Origin: CAKSIW01 sp045576435 | GTDB lineage: Bacteria > Bacillota > Clostridia > Monoglobales > Monoglobaceae | DNA: 58,637 nt | NCBI GenBank assembly: GCA_045576435.1 | Contig: JAZNGL010000124.1 | Location: 1-58,637, forward strand | Reading direction: 5' to 3' | Shown: positions 1 to 6,495 of the stretch, piece by piece | Layout: every line of letters starts with the position of its first letter | Numbering within the stretch: the stretch's first letter is position 1 | Position numbers and translations under genes: made by a program | The notes under the pieces: generated by a model | Database searches by the model: none | What the model was told of the DNA's origin: nothing | The model's input: the letters and a program-made list of their open reading frames with translations, nothing else

Positions 1-96
1 ATCTATGTTGTCAATCACTGCTGACGCTGAAATTTCAGATACTCCATGCTCAGTTGATGCTCCACCAAATAATATACAAACATTCAATTTAGCCAT
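1..96 (-). CDS. ddl: D-alanine--D-alanine ligase, N-terminal fragment
   Basis: Only the first 32 codons are in the window; the gene runs off the left edge. The visible start has the LFGGxSxEHxVS signature of the first glycine-rich loop of the ATP-grasp D-Ala-D-Ala ligases. These make the dipeptide used for peptidoglycan stem peptides in the cytoplasm. The ATG is preceded by AGGAGG at 108-113, so the start is firm. It is divergent from spoIIR, with about 95 bases between the starts. A related D-alanine--lactate or -serine ligase cannot be excluded from so little sequence. Confidence 0.72.
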   Translation of the reverse strand, partial: MAKLNVCILFGGASTEHGVSEISASAVIDNID

Positions 97-124
97 TTAA
101 TTTTGTTCCTCCTAAAATGTTAAT

Positions 125-153
125 GTATAAATAATTCTCGAATTGTTAATACT
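125..153 (+). promoter_or_regulatory. candidate sigma-F promoter of spoIIR
   Basis: GTATA at 125-129 and GTTAATACT at 145-153 are separated by 15 bases. The forespore sigma-F consensus is GYATA, about 15-16 bases, then GGNNANAMT; the -10 matches at 8 of 9 defined positions. The element ends 37 bases before the spoIIR ATG. spoIIR is a known sigma-F target in Bacillus, so position and partner agree. Assigned by eye only. Confidence 0.5.
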
Positions 154-190
154 CCCATCATAATCAAATAAAACGAAAGGTTCTAAAATT

Positions 191-820
191 ATGAAATACA
201 TAAACAAAACTCACTTTTTAATTTTAACAACTACATTAACACTACTATTCTCATTTTTATTATCATATGCACAAAACACAAGCCGCAACATCGCAAATTC
301 TGTTGTCAGGCTCCATATTGTTGCAAACAGTGACTCAGATGAAGACCAAGCCTTAAAGTTTGCCGTGCGTGACCGTCTTTTAAAAGATGCCTCTTCAATA
401 TTCCAAAATGCTAAAACCCCAAACGATGCTCTTTGTTCCGCTTCAGAAAACATCGACCTGATCACTCAAATTGCAGAAGACGAAATCAAAGCTCATGGTT
501 TCAACTATGACACAACTGTTAAAATTGGCTTTTTCTCATTCCCGACCAAAACATACGATAATATAATGTTGCCTTCGGGCAAATATAATGCCGTTCGCGT
601 TGAAATTGGCTCAGGAAAAGGCAAAAATTGGTGGTGCGTTATGTATCCACCGCTATGCTTCACCGAAGGAATTGTCTCCATTTCCGAAGAAAGCCGACAA
701 AAGCTCAAAAGTTCTATTCCCGATGAGGAATATGCTCTGATAACAGGTCAATCAAAGGGAGCAATTCCTGTTGAAATCAAATTCAAGGTAGTTGAAATAT
801 TTCAAAAAATATTAGAATAA
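191..820 (+). CDS. spoIIR: Stage II sporulation protein R
   Basis: A 209-residue protein with an N-terminal hydrophobic signal/anchor (residues about 8-27) followed by the SpoIIR domain. The family blocks RLHIVANSDS (about 41-50) and KNWWCVMYPPLCF (about 145-157) are clear. SpoIIR is secreted from the forespore and triggers processing of pro-sigma-E in the mother cell through SpoIIGA. Length is close to the Bacillus protein. The start follows GAAAGG. A sigma-F-like promoter lies upstream, and with spoIIE in the same window it points to a real endospore programme. The gene converges on the flavodoxin gene. Confidence 0.93.
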   Translation: MKYINKTHFLILTTTLTLLFSFLLSYAQNTSRNIANSVVRLHIVANSDSDEDQALKFAVRDRLLKDASSIFQNAKTPNDALCSASENIDLITQIAEDEIKAHGFNYDTTVKIGFFSFPTKTYDNIMLPSGKYNAVRVEIGSGKGKNWWCVMYPPLCFTEGIVSISEESRQKLKSSIPDEEYALITGQSKGAIPVEIKFKVVEIFQKILE

Positions 821-833
821 TATTTTATTCTAA
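812..833. terminator. short AT-rich hairpin between convergent genes
   Basis: A perfect 9-base inverted repeat, TTAGAATAA/TTATTCTAA, with a 4-base loop spans the spoIIR stop codon and reaches the end of the convergent flavodoxin gene. No strong T-run follows on either strand and the stem is all A/T except one pair, so it is at best a weak bidirectional terminator. Confidence 0.3.
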
Positions 834-836
834 ACC

Positions 837-1337
837 TCAAAAAGCTTCAATTTCCTTTATGATTGGCTCAAGCTTTTCTTCACTAACACGACTTCCACCA
901 TTTTTGAGCAAATCAATCATATTTTTTTCATCATCAGTTATATCGGACTTCTTTTCAAGCTTATCACCAATAATTTTTATCATTGTCTTCATCATTAATT
1001 TCTGCATACCTGAAAGCTTTGAAATATTAAGGCCTCCTTGCAAAACAAAAAATGGTGTTTCTCCAACCTTGTTTATCTTTTTAAGGTTTTCATATTGTTC
1101 CTGTCTTGCATCAATCCCAACCGCACATATTAGTTTCACATTATACTTCTTTGCGGCCTCTTTATACCCCTTAATTGTCCCCTTCATAATCCAACCAAGA
1201 TAAATAACGTCTAATCCATCAACGAGCCATCCCTTTGCCTCATCAAACGAGAAACATGGTATTCCTGTCTTTTTTGAAAGCATTTCGGCATACTGCTTTG
1301 TGTATCCTGTGTTTGTTGTGTAAACAATTGCATTCAT
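837..1337 (-). CDS. Flavodoxin-domain protein
   Basis: 166 residues. The N-terminus carries TNTGYTKQYAEML, the Ser/Thr-rich phosphate-binding loop that grips FMN in flavodoxin folds, followed by an alternating strand/helix pattern. It resembles the HemG-like flavodoxin-domain group more than classical small flavodoxins. No redox partner is adjacent, so the electron donor and acceptor are unknown. It is the last gene of the secA-to-tsaD operon and overlaps the end of tsaD by 4 bases, so it is probably co-transcribed with it. The function is inferred from fold only. Confidence 0.7.
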   Translation of the reverse strand: MNAIVYTTNTGYTKQYAEMLSKKTGIPCFSFDEAKGWLVDGLDVIYLGWIMKGTIKGYKEAAKKYNVKLICAVGIDARQEQYENLKKINKVGETPFFVLQGGLNISKLSGMQKLMMKTMIKIIGDKLEKKSDITDDEKNMIDLLKNGGSRVSEEKLEPIIKEIEAF

Positions 1338-2362
1338 GCGCTATTCTCCTTATCTATCGGCTGTAATGGAAGATTTGCAACCGCATTAAGCGACATATCC
1401 GCCAAAACTCCGTTCTTATATTCATAATATGCGCAACACCCTATCATTGCTGCATTATCTGTGCAATAAACAAGAGATGGACAAACAAATTTCATTTTTT
1501 TATTTTCTGCAAGTTTTTCAACTCTTTGACGAAGAGGCTTGTTTGCTGCAACTCCGCCCGCTAAAGCAATCCTTGAAACACCATGTTTTTCTGCACAATC
1601 TATGAGATGGCGGCTTAAAACATCTGTAACTGCCTCCTGGAACGATGCCGCAACATCTTCTTTATTGATCTCAATCCCCTTTTGCTCAGCATTATGGATA
1701 TAATTTAGCACGGCTGTTTTAACTCCACTAAAACTAAAATCAAATCCGCTATCTCCCATATTAACTCTAGGAAATCTGATTGCATCGGGGTTTCCATATT
1801 CTGCACATTTTTGTATTGCAGGACCACCCGGATAACCAAGTCCTAAAACTCTCGAAACTTTATCAAATGCCTCTCCTGCCGCATCATCATTCGTTTTCGC
1901 AAGCACCTCATATGTATTATAGTCCTTTACATATACAATATGACTATGCCCACCAGATGCCACCAAGCACACAAAGGGCGGCTCAAAATCAGGATGCTCT
2001 ATATAATTAGCACAAATATGTCCCTTGATATGATGAACAGGTATCAATGGTTTTTTTGTCACAAAGCTCAGTGCCTTTGCCGTTGAAACGCCAACAAGCA
2101 AAGCACCCACAAGTCCGGGGCCATAAGTTACGGCTATTGCATCAACATCATCAAGAGTCATATTGCAATCCGAAAGTGCCTTGTCAACCACGCCGCTCAC
2201 ATTTTCGATATGCTTTCGTGATGCAACTTCAGGCACAACACCGCCATATTGCTTGTGCAAATCAATTTGCGTATTTATAACATTAGACAGCACATGTGTT
2301 CCGTCTTCAACTATAGCTGCTGCAGTTTCATCACATGAGCTTTCAATCGCAAGTATTTTCAT
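1334..2362 (-). CDS. tsaD: tRNA N6-threonylcarbamoyladenosine transferase TsaD
   Basis: 342 residues from the chosen ATG. An ASKHA-fold protein with the N-terminal IESSCDET block, the metal-binding HHIKGH motif and GGVAANKPLR near the C-terminus, all diagnostic of TsaD. It moves the threonylcarbamoyl group from TC-AMP to A37 of ANN-decoding tRNAs. An ATG two codons upstream (2368) directly abuts the GGAGG. The ATG at 2362 sits 6 bases after it and begins MKILAIES, so it is preferred. The gene overlaps rimI by 20 bases. The TC-AMP-forming enzyme is encoded two genes upstream in the same operon, but no tsaB or tsaE is in the window. Confidence 0.95.
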   Translation of the reverse strand: MKILAIESSCDETAAAIVEDGTHVLSNVINTQIDLHKQYGGVVPEVASRKHIENVSGVVDKALSDCNMTLDDVDAIAVTYGPGLVGALLVGVSTAKALSFVTKKPLIPVHHIKGHICANYIEHPDFEPPFVCLVASGGHSHIVYVKDYNTYEVLAKTNDDAAGEAFDKVSRVLGLGYPGGPAIQKCAEYGNPDAIRFPRVNMGDSGFDFSFSGVKTAVLNYIHNAEQKGIEINKEDVAASFQEAVTDVLSRHLIDCAEKHGVSRIALAGGVAANKPLRQRVEKLAENKKMKFVCPSLVYCTDNAAMIGCCAYYEYKNGVLADMSLNAVANLPLQPIDKENSA

Positions 2363-2807
2363 GTGCATCCTCCGTAAATTCTAATCTCATTAAAACAGCA
2401 TCTTCAATACCATTATAATATTTTTCTCTGAGCCCCACCTCAACAAAACCGAGGGACAAATAAAGCCTTCTTGCTTTCATATTGCTTTTTCTCACCTCAA
2501 GATTAAATGCCCGCACACCAGCTTCCCGACATTTTTCAATCAGAACCTTGAGCATGTTTGTTGCAATTTTACATCTGCGGAATTCTTTGTGTACTCCAAC
2601 ATTCATAATGTCGGCTTCACCGCATATGTTCCACACTCCCGCATAGCCAAGCACTTTTTCATCTTCCTTTGCAACAACATAGAGTGAAAGCTTATTTTCT
2701 AATTCCTTTTCAAAAGTCTGACGGGCAAAACCCGAATTAAAGCATTGTTCTTCAATTTCAACCATGCCATCAATAGCTTCGCCATTCATCATTTCGTATT
2801 CTATCAT
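2343..2807 (-). CDS. rimI: Ribosomal-protein-alanine N-acetyltransferase RimI
   Basis: A GNAT-fold protein of 154 residues. The acetyl-CoA binding segment has the Arg-rich turn (EFRRCKIATNML, residues about 75-86), followed by NLEVRKSNMKARRLYLSLGF, the typical RimI motif. It is expected to acetylate the N-terminus of ribosomal protein S18 or other proteins. It is tightly coupled: its start overlaps the preceding tsaC-phosphatase stop by 4 bases and its end overlaps tsaD. The rimI-tsaD neighbourhood is common in Firmicutes. Substrate is inferred from family and context. Confidence 0.88.
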   Translation of the reverse strand: MIEYEMMNGEAIDGMVEIEEQCFNSGFARQTFEKELENKLSLYVVAKEDEKVLGYAGVWNICGEADIMNVGVHKEFRRCKIATNMLKVLIEKCREAGVRAFNLEVRKSNMKARRLYLSLGFVEVGLREKYYNGIEDAVLMRLEFTEDAHENTCD

Positions 2808-4228
2808 AAATTCATCATCTCAATAAGTTTTTTAATCTGCTTTGCACATTTGATGTATGTTTCTTTATCTCCGCCATAAGGGTCAGCTATTTCAATATCT
2901 GCTCCCACAAATTCAGCAAAAGTCATTATTTTCTCATCAGCAGGAAGCCTCCTTTTATGGCTTTGTGTCATTGTTAGCACCAAATCTGCACCATCAAGCA
3001 TTTCTTTTGTGAGAAGACTTGCACTGTGATTTTTTATATCTGCACCTTCATTTGATGCAGCAAAAACTGCATTTGGAGTTGCCATAGCTCCGTTTTCTGC
3101 AAAAATTCCTGCAGATGCCGCCACAGCATTTTTGTTCATTGAATTAAAAATGCCCTCCGCCATTGGACTTCGACAGGTGTTTCCGGTACATACAAAAAGA
3201 ATACTCTTTGCATCCTTAACACTTAAAATTCTTCCTGCCGCCGCTTTATAAAGCCGATTTTTCACAGCTCGCCATAGTCCATCATCAGGAATTTCCGGTG
3301 CATATATTTCTTTAACACCGCGTCTGTCACATTCACGAAGAATTGCGAAAAGCCTTTGCGCCGCCTCTGAGGCATCTTCTTTATTTCCTAAGGATAAAAA
3401 CTCAACATTATCAGGGAAAAAGTTTTCCATACCATCAAATGCTATAACCGCTGTTCTGCGAATTTTGCTGCGTTTTTTTAAAAACTCGGCAACATCATCA
3501 ACACTGCCTTTCAATATATAAACCTGTGCGATTGGCGAATAGTGCTTATATTTCATACCCGGAGCTTTCGGTATTCCATCATCACCAACATCACTGCTTA
3601 TTCTGACCTCACCCAGAGCATCCTTTAACTCTTCAAGAGAAACTCCACCCGCCCTTAAAACAGTTGGTATTTCACAACTAACATCAATTACGGTTGATTC
3701 AACACCAACGCCACAAGGCTCACCATGTATTATGCCGGCAACTCTGTCATTCATATCTTCAAAAACATCTTCAAACGATGTGGGACTGGGTTTTCCCGAG
3801 ATGTTTGCACTTGGTGCCGCAATCGGCACACCACACTCTTTGATAAAACGTCGTGCCACCTCATTTTCAGGCATCCTGATACCAGCAGTATCAAGCCCTG
3901 CAGACACAATATCCGGCACACAGTTCTTCTTCTTGAAAATTATTGTAAGCGGGCCCGGCCAAAAACGCTCCATCAAGATTTTCGCATTTTGCGGAACCTC
4001 AAGTGCGATTTTTTCAACATCATCGAAGCTTGAAATATGGACAATAAGTGGATTATCAGACGGTCTTCCCTTAGCTTTATATATCTTTGAAACGGCATCT
4101 GTTGAAAGTGCATTTGCGCCCAAACCATATACCGTTTCGGTTGGGATGACAACAGTCTCTCCATCTTTAATAAGCTTAGCTGCTTTCTTTAAATCTTCAG
4201 TTGTCGTATCAAAAATTATAGTTTTCAT
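2804..4228 (-). CDS. tsaC: Threonylcarbamoyl-AMP synthase fused to a protein-arginine-phosphatase-like domain
   Basis: 474 residues in two parts. Residues about 1-330 are a full Sua5-type TC-AMP synthase: YrdC domain with KAKGRPSDNP and SANISGKPS, plus the Sua5 C-terminal domain. It makes threonylcarbamoyl-AMP from Thr, bicarbonate and ATP. Residues about 340-474 are a low-molecular-weight phosphatase with the P-loop CTGNTCRS (Cys347 to Arg353) and a DPYGG acid segment. The Thr in the loop (Thr351) matches YwlE-type arginine phosphatases, where tyrosine phosphatases have Ile. In Bacillus ywlC and ywlE are separate genes; here they are one frame without an internal stop. An ATG at 4228 is preferred to a TTG one codon upstream. 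Confidence 0.92.
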   Translation of the reverse strand: MKTIIFDTTTEDLKKAAKLIKDGETVVIPTETVYGLGANALSTDAVSKIYKAKGRPSDNPLIVHISSFDDVEKIALEVPQNAKILMERFWPGPLTIIFKKKNCVPDIVSAGLDTAGIRMPENEVARRFIKECGVPIAAPSANISGKPSPTSFEDVFEDMNDRVAGIIHGEPCGVGVESTVIDVSCEIPTVLRAGGVSLEELKDALGEVRISSDVGDDGIPKAPGMKYKHYSPIAQVYILKGSVDDVAEFLKKRSKIRRTAVIAFDGMENFFPDNVEFLSLGNKEDASEAAQRLFAILRECDRRGVKEIYAPEIPDDGLWRAVKNRLYKAAAGRILSVKDAKSILFVCTGNTCRSPMAEGIFNSMNKNAVAASAGIFAENGAMATPNAVFAASNEGADIKNHSASLLTKEMLDGADLVLTMTQSHKRRLPADEKIMTFAEFVGADIEIADPYGGDKETYIKCAKQIKKLIEMMNL

Positions 4229-4246
4229 CAAAAAAAACTTCTTTCT

Positions 4247-5326
4247 TTATGCGTTTTCTGCCTGTAACTTGAGCTTTTCACTCTGGTCTGTTGTGATAAG
4301 CGCATCAATTATTTCATCAATATCACCATTCATTATTGATTCAATCTTATAAAGAGTCAAGCCTATTCGATGGTCTGAAACTCTTCCCTGCGGGAAGTTA
4401 TAGGTTCTGATTCTTTCGCTTCGGTCACCGGTTCCAACCTGACTTTTTCTATCTGCTGCAATGGCATCCTGTTGTTTTTGAAGCTCTGCCTCATATAATC
4501 TTGAACGAAGCACCTTCATTGCCTTATCCTTATTTTTATGTTGTGAGCGTTCATCCTGACACTCAACAATCACACCTGTTGGAATATGCGTGATTCTTAT
4601 TGCAGATTCTGTTTTATTAACGTGCTGACCACCAGCACCGCTTGCACGATAAGTATCAATCTGAAGGTCTGCGGGATTGATTTCAAAATCAACCTCCTCC
4701 GCCTCAGGCAAAACCGCAACAGTAACCGTTGACGTGTGAACTCTGCCCTGTGACTCAGTTTCAGGAACTCTTTGCACACGATGAACACCGCTTTCATATT
4801 TAAGACGGCTATATGCACCCTGACCTTCAATCATGAACGAAATTTCCTTTATGCCGCCAATACCAATTTCATTAAGGTTCATAACCTCAATTTTCCATCT
4901 TTTTGACTCAGCATACATTGAATACATACGGTAAAGACTCCCTGCAAAAAGAGCTGCTTCATCTCCGCCTGCACCGCCACGAATTTCCATGATAACGTTT
5001 TTGTCATCATTGGGGTCTTTTGGAAGCAACAAAACTTTCAACTCTTCCTCAATTCGCACAATATTCTCCTTCGCCTCCAGAATTTCGTCCTGAAGAATTT
5101 CCTTAAATTCCTTGTCGGTTTCAGGGTCATCAAGCATCATTTTTGCATCATCAATTGTGTTTTTGTTTGCCTTATATTCCTTATATTTTTCAACAATAGG
5201 CGTCATATCTGAATGTTCTTTGCAAAGTTTTCTCCAAACATCCATATCCGCCATCACAGCAGGGTCACTTATTTTTGTAGCAAGGTCCTCATACTGTTTT
5301 TCAATAAACGATAGTTTTTCAAACAT
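4247..5326 (-). CDS. prfA: Peptide chain release factor 1
   Basis: 359 residues, the usual RF1 length. It carries the RF1 stop-codon selectivity tripeptide PET in RVQRVPETESQGR (PxT class, reading UAA and UAG) and the catalytic GGQ loop in ASGAGGQHVNKTES. It hydrolyses peptidyl-tRNA in the ribosome. The start follows GAGAGG by 8 bases. It lies 19 bases downstream of prfB in the same operon, so both release factors are transcribed together. That matters because the prfB frameshift site carries UAA, a codon RF1 also reads. Confidence 0.97.
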   Translation of the reverse strand: MFEKLSFIEKQYEDLATKISDPAVMADMDVWRKLCKEHSDMTPIVEKYKEYKANKNTIDDAKMMLDDPETDKEFKEILQDEILEAKENIVRIEEELKVLLLPKDPNDDKNVIMEIRGGAGGDEAALFAGSLYRMYSMYAESKRWKIEVMNLNEIGIGGIKEISFMIEGQGAYSRLKYESGVHRVQRVPETESQGRVHTSTVTVAVLPEAEEVDFEINPADLQIDTYRASGAGGQHVNKTESAIRITHIPTGVIVECQDERSQHKNKDKAMKVLRSRLYEAELQKQQDAIAADRKSQVGTGDRSERIRTYNFPQGRVSDHRIGLTLYKIESIMNGDIDEIIDALITTDQSEKLKLQAENA

Positions 5327-5345
5327 TTTATATACCTCTCAATTT

Positions 5346-6465
5346 TTACTTTTCAAGCTCGCCTCTTGACAAGGCGGTAAGATATGCATCAATAAATCCG
5401 TCAATATCACCATCCATAACAGCACCCGTGTTTCCTGTTTCAAAATTTGTTCTATGGTCTTTAACCATGCTATATGGATGAAAAACATAGGAACGGATCT
5501 GGCTTCCCCAACCGATTTCCATCTGCACGCCTTTCAAATCCTCAATTTTTTCCTTTTGTTCACGCTCTGCAATTTCTGCAAGCTTTGATTTAAGCATTTT
5601 CATCGCAGTATCGCGATTTTTATGCTGAGAACGTTCATTCTGGCATGTTACCACAACACCGGTTGGTATGTGTGTTATTCTGATTGCAGACTCTGTTTTA
5701 TTGATATGCTGACCTCCCGCACCGCTTGCACGATATGTGTCAACCTTAAGGTCCTCAGGATTTATGTTTATTTCAATATTATCATCAATCTCAGGCATAA
5801 CATCAAGAGATGCAAACGAAGTGTGACGTCTGCCTGACGAGTCAAATGGTGAAATTCTGACCAGACGATGAACGCCCTTTTCGCATTTTGCATAACCATA
5901 AGCATTAAGTCCTTCAATCTGGAAGGTCACACTTTTTATTCCCGCTTCTTCACCATCAAGATAATCAAGTGTTTCAATTTTAAAGCCTCGGCGCTCAGCC
6001 CAACGAGTATACATACGATAAAGCATCTCACACCAATCCTGCGCCTCAGTTCCGCCAGCACCCGCATGAAGCGTGAGGATAGCATTATTGGAATCATACT
6101 TGCCCGAAAGCAGAGTTTCGAGTTTCATTGATGCAAGCTCATTGCAAAGCTCACGAAAACCGGTCTTAACCTCATCTAAAACAGAAACATCCTCTTCTTC
6201 AATCGCGAGGCTCACAAGAGTGGTTAAATCCTCCCACTTACCATAAAGCGCATCGTAGCGTTCAATTTTATTTTTAAGGCCTTTAATTTTTTGTAATATT
6301 TTGCCTGCGGCATCCATGTCACTATAAAAATCAGGTGCCATTGTCTGCTCATCAAGTTCTGAAATTTCTGACATCGTTTTTTCGATGTTAAAGTGAATCC
6401 CTCAAATCTGTAATATCCTTTTTCATTCCGTCAAGCTCAAGCTTATATTCATCAAACTCTATCAC
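5346..6465 (-). CDS. prfB: Peptide chain release factor 2 (programmed +1 frameshift)
   Basis: Two overlapping frames make one RF2 of 372 residues. The zero frame starts at a GTG (6463-6465), 10 bases after GAGG, and gives 25 codons ending DLRDSL before an in-frame UAA at 6388-6390. Skipping one base after the CTT codon (6391-6393) continues as NIEKTMSEISELDEQ, the normal RF2 continuation. The body has the UGA/UAA-reading SPF motif (ISPFDSSGRR) and GGQ (ASGAGGQHINKTES). An internal GAGGG lies just upstream of the slip codon. The family site is CUU UGA C; here it is CUU UAA C. A start at the ATG at 6374 would lose the conserved N-terminal helix and is unlikely. Confidence 0.93.
6388..6404 (-). 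promoter_or_regulatory. prfB recoding site with UAA
   Basis: Read on the minus strand this is TTGAGGGATTCACTTTAAC: internal Shine-Dalgarno-like GAGGG, slip codon CTT, stop TAA, then C. It has all parts of the classical RF2 autoregulatory frameshift site except that the stop is UAA instead of UGA. Frame continuity on both sides fits RF2 homology. Confidence 0.85.
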
Positions 6466-6495
6466 ATTATCACATCCTCAAAGATATTTTTTTTA

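Noticed and set aside
3732..4352. 206-residue open frame on the plus strand opposite tsaC and the end of prfA
   Set aside because: It is the antisense of a well-supported gene, has no ribosome site, and its product has no family pattern.
6388..6390. stop-codon reassignment (UAA as sense) in prfB
   Set aside because: UAA ends many genes here, including secA, tsaD and eno, and the frame after it must shift by one, so it is recoding and not reassignment.
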